In this document: piece by piece, positions 16,977 to 26,409 of the stretch
How positions within the stretch are numbered: the stretch's first letter is position 1
How the letters are laid out: the number at the start of each line of letters is the position of its first letter
The notes under the pieces: generated by a model
Seen by the model: only the letters and a program-made list of their open reading frames with translations
What the model was told of the DNA's origin: nothing
Databases searched by the model: none
NCBI RefSeq assembly: GCF_011046555.1
Contig: NZ_CP049246.1
Location: forward strand, 806,001-870,000
Length of the DNA: 64,000 bases
Origin: Sphingobacterium lactis
GTDB taxonomy: Bacteria > Bacteroidota > Bacteroidia > Sphingobacteriales > Sphingobacteriaceae
Reading direction: 5' to 3'
Translations under genes and position numbers: made by a program

Positions 16977-18566
16977 ATGAAAGCCACATATATTGATTAT
17001 AGCGACACTAACAGCTTTTCCAAAACCCTAATCGCCTATCTGAACAATGATGCCGCCCTTGCGCCATTCTATGGCAATAGGCCAGATTTGGCAGGTTTTA
17101 AGGATCAGTTGGAACAGAAAAAGAACTTTGCGCATCGGGAGCTGCTGAGCAAGGCATTGACCGACCAATATGGTGATCTTTTATCATCCTCTCCGGAGGT
17201 TGCGCAGAATATCCTTCGCCTGAAGGATGCCAATACCTTTACCGTTACGACGGGACATCAGCTGAATATCTTCACCGGACCGCTATATTTTATTTTTAAG
17301 ATTGTCACGGCCATTAAATTGGCGAAGGACCTGAAGGAGGCCTATCCGGAGCACGAATTTGTGCCGGTTTATTGGATGGCAACTGAGGACCATGACTTTG
17401 CGGAAATCAACCATACTCGAGTATTCGGAAAGAAGATCGCTTGGGATATTGACGCCCTAGCAGCGACAGGAAGGATGAATACCGAGTCCATTGGCGAAAC
17501 GGTACGGCAGTATGCCAATACCTTCGGTCTGTCGGAGAATGCGACGAAACTTACCGAATTGGTGGAAGAGGCCTATCTACAGGGTTCCAGCCTTGCCGAT
17601 GCCACCCGCACCTTTGTCAATTCCCTGTTTAGGGAATATGGGTTGGTCATTATCGATGCCGACCGCAAGGAGTTCAAGAAGCTCTTCGCGGCGACCATTG
17701 AGCAGGATATTGTCAAAGAAAAGAGCTTTCACGCCATAGAGAAAACGTCTACAGCATTGATGGACGCCGGTTTCAGTACGCAGGTCCATGCCCGCGAGAT
17801 CAATTTCTTCTACCTCACGGACGAATACCGCGAACGGATCGTACGCACGGATGATGGACGGTTTGAAGTATTGCATCAAGATCTGTTTTTTACGGAAGAG
17901 GAACTTAAAAAGGAAATCCATGCCCATCCGGAGCGCTTTAGCCCCAATGTGGTCATGCGGCCCCTGTATCAGGAAATAATACTGCCCAACCTTGCCTATA
18001 TCGGTGGGGGCGCCGAGATTGTCTATTGGCTCCAGTTGAAAGCAAATTTCGAACAGTATAAGGTACCTTTTCCGATCCTCATTCCGAGGAACTCGGCCTT
18101 GATAACCGATGACCAGACGGCCGGCAAGATCTTCCGCCTGGATTTTACCTTCAAGAGCATCTTCCGTTCATCGGAAACCCTGAAGAAGGATTACGTGAAG
18201 CGTATCACCAAGCACCGCTTAAACCTTACCGATGAATGGATGGAATTCAATGCCATCTTCGGAAAGATCAAGCTCCGCGCACATAAAATAGACCCAAGTT
18301 TGGGACCGAGTACCGATGCGGTAAAAGCTCGCCTGAAGAAAGCAGTCAACAGCCTCGAAAAGAAACTGCTGAAGGCCGAAAAGCGAAACCATCAGGATGC
18401 GCTGATCCAGATCGACCGACTGAAGGACCGCCTGTTCCCGAACGGTGGCCTGCAGGAACGTACCGAGAATTTTGCCGAGTTGTACCTGAAACATGGTGAT
18501 GAGCTTGTGCGGGAGCTGGTGAAAAGTTTTAAACCCCTAGATTTTAAATTTACAATACTGTATTAG
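16977..18566 (+). CDS. bshC: Bacillithiol synthase BshC (putative cysteine-adding enzyme)
   Basis: A 529-residue BshC, the enzyme that adds cysteine to GlcN-malate in the last step of bacillithiol synthesis. The HxGH-like part of the Rossmann core is seen at TVTTGHQLNIFTGPLYFIFK, then PVYWMATEDHDFAEINH and RNSALITDDQ; a coiled-coil follows (ARLKKAVNSLEKKLLKAEKR, about 440-480), as in the B. subtilis structure. bshA and bshB are not in this window. A Crp-type regulator starts one base after its stop, so they are one transcript. Confidence 0.93.
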   Translation: MKATYIDYSDTNSFSKTLIAYLNNDAALAPFYGNRPDLAGFKDQLEQKKNFAHRELLSKALTDQYGDLLSSSPEVAQNILRLKDANTFTVTTGHQLNIFTGPLYFIFKIVTAIKLAKDLKEAYPEHEFVPVYWMATEDHDFAEINHTRVFGKKIAWDIDALAATGRMNTESIGETVRQYANTFGLSENATKLTELVEEAYLQGSSLADATRTFVNSLFREYGLVIIDADRKEFKKLFAATIEQDIVKEKSFHAIEKTSTALMDAGFSTQVHAREINFFYLTDEYRERIVRTDDGRFEVLHQDLFFTEEELKKEIHAHPERFSPNVVMRPLYQEIILPNLAYIGGGAEIVYWLQLKANFEQYKVPFPILIPRNSALITDDQTAGKIFRLDFTFKSIFRSSETLKKDYVKRITKHRLNLTDEWMEFNAIFGKIKLRAHKIDPSLGPSTDAVKARLKKAVNSLEKKLLKAEKRNHQDALIQIDRLKDRLFPNGGLQERTENFAELYLKHGDELVRELVKSFKPLDFKFTILY

Positions 18567-18567
18567 C

Positions 18568-19170
18568 ATGACTGACCAGGAGCTGTTGGAGACAAATTTC
18601 TTCCGTTACTACCATGAGAAAGTGGGCATGAGTGCCGATGAATTCTTGCGGTTAAGCCCGTATTTTGAATTCCGCGACTTGGCACACAGTCAGTATATCC
18701 TGCGGGCAGGAGAGGTCTGCAAGCATTTTCTGTTCGTAGAGGAGGGGCTGTTGCTGTTCATTTCACTGGATGAGAAAGGGACGGAGCATATCTTGCAGTT
18801 CGCCCCGGAGAATTGGCTGATGGCCGATCGCTCGTCGATGTACTTCGATGAGCCATCGCTGTACTACATCAAGGCCATCGAGCCCAGCAAAGTGGTGTTC
18901 CTGCACCCAAACTTCTTTACGGAAGCCGCAAAGATCAAATTTGAGTTCGGGATGTTCACCGAGAAATCCCTGCAGCGTAGCATCTATTACCTGCAGAAAC
19001 GGATCAACTCCTTATTGGCGATGACCGCCAAGGAACGCTACTTGGAGTTTATCGAATTGTATCCGAATTTGCTGCTCCGCGTGCCGCAATGGATGATTGC
19101 TTCTTACCTGGGCATCACCCCGGAAAGCCTTAGCCGTGTCAGACGGGAAATAGCGAAGGATAGCTTCTAG
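18568..19170 (+). CDS. Crp/Fnr family transcriptional regulator
   Basis: A 200-residue regulator with a cyclic-nucleotide-binding fold (about 25-140; FRDLAHSQYILRAGEVCKHFLFVEEG) and a C-terminal winged helix with recognition helix SYLGITPESLSRVRREI. No FNR-type cysteine cluster and no obvious cAMP-binding R-x-x-x-A-A motif are visible, so the ligand is unknown; this is the common pattern in Bacteroidota. It is translationally adjacent to bshC (1-base gap), hinting at a link with thiol redox state, which is inference only. Confidence 0.88.
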   Translation: MTDQELLETNFFRYYHEKVGMSADEFLRLSPYFEFRDLAHSQYILRAGEVCKHFLFVEEGLLLFISLDEKGTEHILQFAPENWLMADRSSMYFDEPSLYYIKAIEPSKVVFLHPNFFTEAAKIKFEFGMFTEKSLQRSIYYLQKRINSLLAMTAKERYLEFIELYPNLLLRVPQWMIASYLGITPESLSRVRREIAKDSF

Positions 19171-19177
19171 TTTGGGA

Positions 19178-19200
19178 GATGTGAGATGTGAGATAGAAAG
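19178..19200. repeat. Short copy of the heptad repeat (gagatgtgagatgtgagatagaaag)
   Basis: A short run of the GAGATGTGAGATG motif ending GATAGAAAGG, the same ending as the array at 9599-9640 and, in reverse complement, at 6260-6285. Confidence 0.7.
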
Positions 19201-19276
19201 GGGGAGGACTGGGACTAGGCCATTCAATTTGATTTTAGGAAGGAGAAACATTTCGTTTTTTCCAAAAAATAGAATA

Positions 19277-19309
19277 AACAACCCCACACACTGTTGGAGT
19301 TGTTTTTTT
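19277..19309. terminator. Hairpin between the Crp gene and ctlX
   Basis: AACAACCCCA pairs with TTGGAGTTGTT around a short loop, followed by a T-run. It lies between convergent genes and may serve both. Confidence 0.6.
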
Positions 19310-19334
19310 GTGCAGCTTTTCTAATTAAATTTCA

Positions 19335-20249
19335 TTATATAAATATCTCGGCCATCATGCATCTGGCGCTTCCGCCGCCGAATTTTTCGATGCTATAAAG
19401 GGGCGCGTGGATAATGCGGCCGTGTTTTTCCAAGCGTTCTATGGTTTCGTCATCGAGTGCTTCGTATGCCTGGCTGCTCATGCAGATCAAGGGATCGCCG
19501 GTAATGTTCTTGACTTCGAGGATATTGCCGGCAAAATGGTTCATCTGGTCTTCAGTGATGGCAATGATTTCCTTGCCACTCATAATGAGCAGGTTCTCGA
19601 GGTTGTTGCGCTCGCGGGCGTCGCGCACCGTATCCAGACAAATCAGGCAGAAATTCTTGCCAACGGACATCATCACGTTCGTGTGGTAGATGGGAAGAAA
19701 CTGCCCATCGACTTCCTGTGTTGCATAGAACATAAAGGGTTTGTAGCCTTGATCCTTGCAGAATACATGCAATAATTCCTCATCGGCACGATCCGAAATG
19801 GAGCAATAGGTAATCTTATGATCCCGATCCAAGATCAGCACACCTGTGCCCTCCAGGAATTGCTTCCTATCCTCATAGGCGGTATAGTCCTCTGTTTTTT
19901 CGAAGTGGAATCCTGCTTGATCCAACTTGCCCAAGTAATTGAGCTTTCGTTCTTCCCGTCTGTTTTCTGCAAACATGGGGTAGAGGATGGCCTTGTTGTG
20001 GTGGAAGGAAATGACATTGTTGGGGAAAAGGCTATCCGGAGTATCAAACTCGCCCGTATCCTGGACAACGAAGACCTTAACGCCAGCATCCTTAAGGACT
20101 TGGACGTAATTGTCGAACTCGGCCAGGGCAAGGTCCGCTACGCGCTCGGTCTGTCCGCCCTCGGACTGGAAATAATTGTTGACCGCGGTTTCTTCGTTCA
20201 TACGGAATGCTGCCGGGCGCACCATCAAGATGGAGTGTGTTGTCTGCAT
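19335..20249 (-). CDS. ctlX: CtlX-type citrulline/arginine-modifying hydrolase
   Basis: A 304-residue member of the guanidino-group modifying superfamily, close to the citrulline utilisation hydrolase CtlX. I start at the ATG at 20249 (MQTTHSILMVRPAAFRMNEE), the family's usual N-terminus; codons upstream in frame encode an unrelated stretch. Catalytic candidates are the histidine in PIYHTNVMMSVG and Cys297 in GGGSARCMMAEIFI. It sits one base after the stop of the DDAH-like gene, so the two enzymes are made from one transcript. Confidence 0.85.
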   Translation of the reverse strand: MQTTHSILMVRPAAFRMNEETAVNNYFQSEGGQTERVADLALAEFDNYVQVLKDAGVKVFVVQDTGEFDTPDSLFPNNVISFHHNKAILYPMFAENRREERKLNYLGKLDQAGFHFEKTEDYTAYEDRKQFLEGTGVLILDRDHKITYCSISDRADEELLHVFCKDQGYKPFMFYATQEVDGQFLPIYHTNVMMSVGKNFCLICLDTVRDARERNNLENLLIMSGKEIIAITEDQMNHFAGNILEVKNITGDPLICMSSQAYEALDDETIERLEKHGRIIHAPLYSIEKFGGGSARCMMAEIFI

Positions 20250-20250
20250 G

Positions 20251-21165
20251 TTATTTTCGAATGAGTGGTAATGTGGAACAGCGAAGCAGGCCTTCCTGTT
20301 TTCCGATTTCGTGGTAGGGGATTTCCTCCACAATGAAGTTCTGTTCCCGCAACCAATTGTTCAGTCTGGTGAAGTTCCGTTCGGAAACAACGACATTCGG
20401 GGCGATGGAAAAGACGTTGGAGAACATCTCGTACATTTCGTCGCCAGTAATCTCAAATAGATTCTCAGGGCCGAAGAGATCCCTTAAAAAGGCATAATCT
20501 GCTGGATTGCGGAAGCCACCCGGATAAATAATGGCTTTATCAGCACCCACGGGCTGGAAACAGCAATCTAAGTGCAGCGCATTGGCGCGGGCATTGGTCA
20601 TGGACTTGATCAGGTCAAAGGAAACAACTTTTCGATCTGGAAACTTACTCTTGATAAATTCCACACCCGCAAGGTTGGTTCTGGCCGTGTTGATCTGTGC
20701 ATAATCCTCGCCGGTATAGGTTCCGATGAAGATGTATTCGTTCCACAGGATCACGTCGCCACCTTCCATATGGAATTCCTCAGGGGCCGTAATCAGTTTA
20801 TCAGGAGCAATCTGGTCGATGATGTACTGGATGGCTTCCCATTCTTGGGCACGGTCTGGGAGGATATTGGACTTGATGAAATAATCGTCGATAACGAAGC
20901 CGATATCACGGGTGAATATCTGGTTCAGACCTTCGATCAAATCCGGACGGTATACCTCGACACCGTAGCGGTTAAGGACATCTTTGAAACTGTTCAGCTC
21001 AAAGACCATATCGCTCTCCTGCGGATAGGTGCCGGCAAGGATATGTTCAAGTGATTTGGGATCATAGGCCTCCTCCGCGGTTGGCGTCGGCCCGTTACTG
21101 TTGGCAATTCCTAATATTACGGCATGTAAACGATTGGATTCATTCTTTACCTGTAAATTCAGCAT
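20251..21165 (-). CDS. Dimethylargininase / arginine deiminase family protein
   Basis: A 304-residue guanidino-modifying enzyme of the DDAH/amidinotransferase type. The catalytic triad is visible: acidic residues in EEFHMEGGDVILWN, histidine in ANALHLDCCFQPVG, and Cys296 in EGLLRCSTLPLI; FTRDIGFVIDDYF is the characteristic N-terminal strand. It probably converts arginine or a methylated arginine to citrulline; which one is not readable. First gene of a two-gene unit with ctlX. Confidence 0.85.
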   Translation of the reverse strand: MLNLQVKNESNRLHAVILGIANSNGPTPTAEEAYDPKSLEHILAGTYPQESDMVFELNSFKDVLNRYGVEVYRPDLIEGLNQIFTRDIGFVIDDYFIKSNILPDRAQEWEAIQYIIDQIAPDKLITAPEEFHMEGGDVILWNEYIFIGTYTGEDYAQINTARTNLAGVEFIKSKFPDRKVVSFDLIKSMTNARANALHLDCCFQPVGADKAIIYPGGFRNPADYAFLRDLFGPENLFEITGDEMYEMFSNVFSIAPNVVVSERNFTRLNNWLREQNFIVEEIPYHEIGKQEGLLRCSTLPLIRK

Positions 21166-21197
21166 ATAATTTAAGTTTTGTTATGTGCCTAATTTAG

Positions 21198-21205
21198 CAA
21201 AGTTA
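21198..21205 (-). promoter_or_regulatory. -7 box of the DDAH-ctlX operon
   Basis: TAACTTTG on the minus strand, exact TAnnTTTG, 32 bases before the ATG. Confidence 0.55.
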
Positions 21206-21644
21206 TGCTGCTTAAATAAGAGGATAAAAATTATTGTAAATATTTAATTTTAAAGAGTTTAATACTGAAAATCAGGTGTTGATATTCGGTAAATCGATGC
21301 TTTATTTTAAATGGAAAAGGGGTTTAATTGCCGTTTTTTTAATGAGGAACCCGCTGTGGTTCGAATGTGAAAATGATATGACGCAGCCCTCGATTTTGCA
21401 TATTGAAATGTTTTCGGGTAAAGCCTGTTTTATTGCTAATCAATCCCATGATATATTGTTACCGACGCAATAAAAAGCGCAATCGATTGATGTGTTAATA
21501 AAAGTATAGCGCGCTTCATGTATCTTAAAAATTAGGTATAAAAAGCGTATCTTTGCACATCTAAATTCTTTATCAGTCTTTCTGATGAAATAATGTGGAT
21601 AACAGATAGTTAATCAGTCTCAAAAGTTACAATCAATACTTAAA
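21206..21644. other. Intergenic stretch upstream of gcvP
   Basis: About 440 bases between two divergent units. It contains the gcvP promoter box at 21549-21556. A 65-codon open frame (21276-21473) begins with TTG and shows no recognisable protein; I do not support it. No glycine riboswitch core was seen in the leader between 21564 and 21644. Confidence 0.5.
21549..21556 (+). promoter_or_regulatory. -7 box of the gcvP promoter
   Basis: TATCTTTG, exact TAnnTTTG, 88 bases before the ATG, giving a leader of about 80 bases. Confidence 0.6.
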
Positions 21645-24518
21645 ATGAGTAACGTATTTTACCAAGAAAAATTTGAGGATCGTCACAATGGTCCAAGCTC
21701 TGCACAGGTAGAGGACATGTTGAACGTGTTAGGCGTTTCATCTGTGGATGAATTAATCGAGCAAACTGTACCAGCGCAAATCCGTAAGAAACAAGCGTTA
21801 AATCTTCCAGCGGCACTTAGCGAAGTTGCCTACCTGGAGAAGATCGCGCAGATTGCGGAGAAGAACAAGGTTTTCAAATCGTATATCGGTCAAGGTTACA
21901 ACGATGTAATCCTTCCGGGTGTTATTCAGCGGAATGTTTTTGAAAATCCAGGATGGTACACACAATATACGCCGTACCAAGCTGAAATTGCACAGGGTCG
22001 TCTTCAGGCCTTATTGAACTTCCAAACCATGGTTTCTGACCTAACCGGTCTTGAGATTGCCAATGCGTCCCTGTTGGATGAAGCAACAGCGGCAGCCGAG
22101 GGTATGTTCATGCTGTACAGCGCTAGAAAAAACAAAGATGCGCATGTATTCTTGGTAACACCGAATATCTATCCACAGACTTTAGATGTATTGCAGACAC
22201 GTGCCGTACCTTTCGGTGTGGAGATCCGCGTGGCTGACCTGACTGTAGAAAACTTAACGGATGATGTATTTGCAACGTTCGTTCAGTATCCTGCTGCAGA
22301 TGGTTCCGTAGCAGATTATAAAGAGTTCGCAGCGTATGCGCACGATAAGGATATTACCGTTTGTGTGGCTACAGACCTGATGTCCCTAGCGTTATTGACG
22401 CCTCCGGGAGAATGGGGAGCTGACGTTGTTGTGGGTAACTCCCAACGCTTCGGTGTACCGATGGGCTTCGGTGGTCCGCACGCAGCATTCTTTGCAACAA
22501 AAGATAGCTACAAGCGTAATATCCCTGGCCGTATTATCGGTGTGACGTCTGACTCCAATGGTGAATACGCGTTGCGTATGGCATTGCAGACTCGTGAACA
22601 GCACATCCGTAGAGATAAAGCATCGTCAAACATCTGTACTGCACAGGCTTTATTGGCAATCATGGCTTCCTTCTATGCCGTTTACCACGGACCAAAAGGA
22701 ATCACCAATATCGCGAAACGCATCAATGACTTGGCGAAATTAACAGATAAAGCCATCCAATCTTTGGGTTACAGCCAATTGAACACATCCTACTTCGATA
22801 CCTTGCGTTTCGATGCTGGCGATCAAGTGGGTACCTTGAAAGGTGAGGCTTTGGACAATGAAATCAACTTCTTCTACCAAGATAATATCGTTGGTATTTC
22901 CATCGACGAAACAACAACTTTCGAAGATGTACAGACCATCGTTAAGGTTTTTGCTAAAATCAAAGGAAAGAATGCTACAGATGTAGATTTGGACGCTTTG
23001 GCGAATGAACTTGGCCAATCCATTCCTGAGGAATTGGAGCGTGGTTCTGAGTTCTTGACACACCCTGTCTTCAACAGCTACCACTCTGAAAGTGAAATGC
23101 TTCGCTACATCAAGTCATTGGAAGCGAAAGACCTTTCCCTTTGTCATTCCATGATCCCATTGGGTTCATGTACCATGAAATTGAACGCAACGACGGAAAT
23201 GGTTCCTGTAACATGGGCACGTTTCGGTGGGTTGCACCCATTCGCTCCAGCGGATCAGACTACAGGTTATATGCAGTTGATCAACGAATTGAACGATTGG
23301 TTGTGTGAGATTACAGGCTTCGCGAAGATGTCCTTCCAACCGAACTCCGGTGCACAGGGTGAATATGCGGGATTGATGGTAATCCGTGCGTACCACCACA
23401 GCCGCGGTGACTTCGACAGAGATATCTGTTTGATCCCGGCATCGGCACACGGTACCAACCCAGCATCAGCATCCATGGCCGGCTTGAAAGTCGTTGTGGT
23501 AAAATGTGATGAGCGTGGTAATATCGATGTGGAAGATCTACGTGCTAAAGCTACAGACCATGCAGCACGCTTGAACTCCCTAATGGTAACTTATCCATCC
23601 ACACACGGTGTATTCGAAGAGCCTATTATTGAAATCTGTAATATCATCCATGAAAATGGTGGTCAGGTATATATGGACGGTGCAAACATGAACGCACAGG
23701 TTGGTCTGACCAGCCCGGGCTACATCGGTGCTGACGTATGTCACTTGAACCTGCACAAAACATTCTGTATTCCACACGGTGGTGGTGGTCCTGGTATGGG
23801 TCCAATCGGTGTTGCGGCACACTTGGTGCCTTTCTTGCCGAACCACGAAGTGGTAGAGATTTCCGGTGAAGAAGGTATCTCCGCTGTTTCTGCAGCTCCA
23901 TTCGGCTCTGCATCGATCTTGATCATCTCTCACGCATACATTGCGATGATGGGCGGTGAAGGATTGACCAATGCAACCAAAACAGCCATCTTGAATGCCA
24001 ACTACCTGAAAACACGCCTAGAGCAGCACTACCCTGTATTGTACGCTGGTGCGAATGGCCGTTGTGCACACGAGATGATCTTGGATTGCCGTGGTTTCAA
24101 GAACATCGGTATCGAGGTTGCTGATATCGCAAAACGCTTAATGGATTATGGTTTCCACGCACCGACCGTTTCCTTCCCAGTGGCAGGAACATTGATGGTA
24201 GAGCCTACGGAATCCGAGTCTAAAGCGGAATTGGATAGATTCTGTGAAGCACTAATCGGTATCCGTAGCGAGATTGCTGCGGTAGAAGATGGTACAGCAG
24301 ATCAAAAAGAAAACGTATTGAAACATGCGCCGCATACAGCTCGCGTGGTAACTGCCGACACTTGGGATAGACCATACTCGAGACAGACCGCAGCGTATCC
24401 AGTTGAATACTTACGCGTAAACAAATTCTGGCCTTCGGTAGGTCGTGTAAACGACTCTCAAGGTGATAGAACATTAATCTGTTCTTGTCCTCCAATCGAA
24501 GCGTACGCAGAAGCATAA
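21645..24518 (+). CDS. gcvP: Glycine dehydrogenase (decarboxylating), fused P-protein
   Basis: A 957-residue PLP enzyme that decarboxylates glycine and loads the aminomethyl group on lipoyl-H-protein. Both halves are present in one chain, as in E. coli, unlike the split GcvPA/GcvPB of Bacillus. The PLP lysine is Lys705 in [17 protein letters not shown]; other family segments are [14 protein letters not shown] near the N-terminus, [18 protein letters not shown] and [11 protein letters not shown]. Codon use here is noticeably biased to a small set (for example GGT, ATC, CGT), consistent with high expression. Stand-alone with a strong terminator. Confidence 0.97.
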   Translation: MSNVFYQEKFEDRHNGPSSAQVEDMLNVLGVSSVDELIEQTVPAQIRKKQALNLPAALSEVAYLEKIAQIAEKNKVFKSYIGQGYNDVILPGVIQRNVFENPGWYTQYTPYQAEIAQGRLQALLNFQTMVSDLTGLEIANASLLDEATAAAEGMFMLYSARKNKDAHVFLVTPNIYPQTLDVLQTRAVPFGVEIRVADLTVENLTDDVFATFVQYPAADGSVADYKEFAAYAHDKDITVCVATDLMSLALLTPPGEWGADVVVGNSQRFGVPMGFGGPHAAFFATKDSYKRNIPGRIIGVTSDSNGEYALRMALQTREQHIRRDKASSNICTAQALLAIMASFYAVYHGPKGITNIAKRINDLAKLTDKAIQSLGYSQLNTSYFDTLRFDAGDQVGTLKGEALDNEINFFYQDNIVGISIDETTTFEDVQTIVKVFAKIKGKNATDVDLDALANELGQSIPEELERGSEFLTHPVFNSYHSESEMLRYIKSLEAKDLSLCHSMIPLGSCTMKLNATTEMVPVTWARFGGLHPFAPADQTTGYMQLINELNDWLCEITGFAKMSFQPNSGAQGEYAGLMVIRAYHHSRGDFDRDICLIPASAHGTNPASASMAGLKVVVVKCDERGNIDVEDLRAKATDHAARLNSLMVTYPSTHGVFEEPIIEICNIIHENGGQVYMDGANMNAQVGLTSPGYIGADVCHLNLHKTFCIPHGGGGPGMGPIGVAAHLVPFLPNHEVVEISGEEGISAVSAAPFGSASILIISHAYIAMMGGEGLTNATKTAILNANYLKTRLEQHYPVLYAGANGRCAHEMILDCRGFKNIGIEVADIAKRLMDYGFHAPTVSFPVAGTLMVEPTESESKAELDRFCEALIGIRSEIAAVEDGTADQKENVLKHAPHTARVVTADTWDRPYSRQTAAYPVEYLRVNKFWPSVGRVNDSQGDRTLICSCPPIEAYAEA

Positions 24519-24540
24519 GCAATAGTTTCTGAAAGCATAT

Positions 24541-24573
24541 AGCCGCTGTGTATTACACACAGCGGCTTTTTTA
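24541..24573 (+). terminator. Intrinsic terminator of gcvP
   Basis: AGCCGCTGTG pairs with CACAGCGGCT around a short loop, followed by TTTTTT. Confidence 0.9.
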
Positions 24574-24689
24574 TGTCCAATGTCCCCTTTGTCACCATAG
24601 CAACACCCATTCTTCTGGAATTTTTAGGTACGGTGAACCTGTACCCATTCAAGGACAGTACTTCCTCCAAAAATTGTTTATCTTAGGCT

Positions 24690-25460
24690 ATGCAATACGT
24701 TCAGCCGATATTCCCCAAAGCACTTCTTTTCTTGGTTATACTGCTGTTTTCCATTTGCCTACCGGTATCTGCGCAGCAAGCACTCTTCCAATTTGGTGTG
24801 GAAAAGCAGTTTGATGACCTGATCGGTGGTCAGGAGGGAGGCAAGCCGATCCAATGGATCGATGTGAACACGTCCGATTCGACTTGGCATGTAAATGGCA
24901 CGGTCTTGGAAAACAATGGGGAGCCCATTGGTGTCGTCCGTTCTGCGGAGATGTACGAGAACTTCATTATGCGGGTGGAGTGGCGACACTTGGAAAAGGG
25001 TGGTAACTCGGGCATATTTGTCTGGAGCGACGCCAAAGCAGACTCCCAGACGCGACTTCCCCTAGGGATGGAGGTGCAGATGCTGGAATTGGATTGGGTG
25101 AACCAGAACGCCGTCAATGGCGTCCCACAGCCGATAGCCTATGTGCATGGGGAACTGTTCGGGGCTGGCGGAATGACCGCATCTCCGGATAATCCGCGCG
25201 GTGAGCGCAGCAGGTCGCTGGAGAACAGATGCCTGGGAGTAGGGGAGTGGAACACCTATACGGTGATCTGTGTGGATGGGACAGTAAAGCTGGCCGTAAA
25301 TGGTAAATTTGTGAACAGTATCCGCCTTGCCTCAAAACGGAAAGGGTATATCTGCCTGGAAGCCGAAGGCGCAAAAATGGAATTCCGAAACCTGCAGGTC
25401 ATTCCTTTGGAACCCGGCATGGACCGCCCGGAATTCGTCGTTGAAGAAATTAAGGAATAA
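24690..25460 (+). CDS. Secreted DUF1080 (3-keto-disaccharide hydrolase-type) protein
   Basis: A 256-residue exported protein with a signal peptide ending near LPVSAQQ. The rest is a concanavalin-like jelly roll of the DUF1080 family: MYENFIMRVEWRHLEKGGNSGIFVWSDA (about 88-115), then MEVQMLELDW and NTYTVICVDGTVKLAVNGKFV, the usual closing strands. Members cleave or bind oxidised glycosides; exact activity unknown here. It precedes the amidase lipoprotein gene by 21 bases. Confidence 0.85.
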   Translation: MQYVQPIFPKALLFLVILLFSICLPVSAQQALFQFGVEKQFDDLIGGQEGGKPIQWIDVNTSDSTWHVNGTVLENNGEPIGVVRSAEMYENFIMRVEWRHLEKGGNSGIFVWSDAKADSQTRLPLGMEVQMLELDWVNQNAVNGVPQPIAYVHGELFGAGGMTASPDNPRGERSRSLENRCLGVGEWNTYTVICVDGTVKLAVNGKFVNSIRLASKRKGYICLEAEGAKMEFRNLQVIPLEPGMDRPEFVVEEIKE

Positions 25461-25481
25461 TAAATCAATAGATTGAATATA

Positions 25482-26300
25482 ATGAATAAATACTTTTCAC
25501 TCCTGGTCGCCGCAGCTTTGTTGAGCTCATGCGGGGGCGGGAAATATGCTAGTACGGAGAAAATCTATAAAAAGAAAGCGAAGGACTTTGCTGAGCTGTA
25601 CGAAGCGGCGCCTGTTGAAGATCAGATCGCGAAAATTGCTGCAGCCAATAAGGAATGGATAGCCTCCACGAACTTTGGCGTGCGCAAGCCCAATTATGTG
25701 ATGATCCACCATACGGCACAGGTGTCGCTGGATCAAACCATCAAGACATTCCATAATCAGAAAGTGGGGGTGAGCTCGCATTATGTCATCGGTAGGGACG
25801 GCAAAATCGTACAGATGGTCAATGACCTCTATCGTGCTCACCATGCCGGATTAGGGCGTTGGGGCAACGATACGGACCTCAACTCGTCCAGTATCGGTAT
25901 CGAATTGGACAACAACGGCACAACAGACCCTTGGCCGGAAGCTCAGATTACGGCACTGACACAGTTGTTGGCCTACCTGAAGGAAACCTATAAAATTCCG
26001 CAGGCCAACTTTATCGGCCACATGGACTATGCCCCGACTCGGAAGAATGACCCTTCTCGCTTCCCGTGGAAGACCCTCGCGGATAAAGGTTTCGGATTCT
26101 GGTATGATGGCGTCCTGGAAACACCGCCCTATGGTTTCGACCCGAAACTGGCGCTACGGATCATCGGCTATGATGTCAAGAATACCGACTCCGCCATCAA
26201 AGCATTCAAGCAGCATTATATCCAGAAGGACACCAACTCGGCCGTATTGAACGAACAGGATCTCAAAATCCTCTACGCAATATTCAAGAAGTTCCTATAA
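25482..26300 (+). CDS. N-acetylmuramoyl-L-alanine amidase (AmpD/PGRP fold) lipoprotein
   Basis: A 272-residue lipoprotein. The start is the ATG at 25482 (MNKYFSLLVAAALLSSC), giving a lipobox LLSSC with lipidated Cys17; a TTG three codons upstream is less likely. The Amidase_2 zinc fold is visible: MIHHTAQVSLDQTI (first His), HYVIGRDGKIVQMV, SSIGIELDNNG and GHMDYAPTRKNDPS with the second His and the Asp/Cys-position residue. It should cleave the amide between N-acetylmuramate and L-alanine, in the periplasm. Confidence 0.9.
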   Translation: MNKYFSLLVAAALLSSCGGGKYASTEKIYKKKAKDFAELYEAAPVEDQIAKIAAANKEWIASTNFGVRKPNYVMIHHTAQVSLDQTIKTFHNQKVGVSSHYVIGRDGKIVQMVNDLYRAHHAGLGRWGNDTDLNSSSIGIELDNNGTTDPWPEAQITALTQLLAYLKETYKIPQANFIGHMDYAPTRKNDPSRFPWKTLADKGFGFWYDGVLETPPYGFDPKLALRIIGYDVKNTDSAIKAFKQHYIQKDTNSAVLNEQDLKILYAIFKKFL

Positions 26301-26340
26301 ACGGATCGGAAAAAATTCCGGTGGCACTGACCACCAAGAG

Positions 26341-26376
26341 CAAGCCCCACTGCCGTTAGGCAATGGGGCTTGTTTA
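26341..26376. terminator. Hairpin between convergent genes
   Basis: CAAGCCCCACTGCC pairs with GGCAATGGGGCTTG (one mismatch) around a 4-base loop, with T-runs on both sides. Confidence 0.85.
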
Positions 26377-26409
26377 TGTACGTTGGTTTTGTTCGAAATC
26401 GGATTATTA

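Noticed and set aside
21276..21473. 65-codon open frame between the DDAH-like gene and gcvP
   Set aside because: TTG start, odd composition (Trp/Cys/Met-rich) and no relative recognised; probably chance in a promoter region.
21564..21644. Possible glycine riboswitch ahead of gcvP
   Set aside because: The conserved glycine-aptamer core is not visible in the ~80-base leader.
24548..24814. 88-codon frame after gcvP
   Set aside because: Begins inside the gcvP terminator and runs out of frame into the DUF1080 signal peptide.
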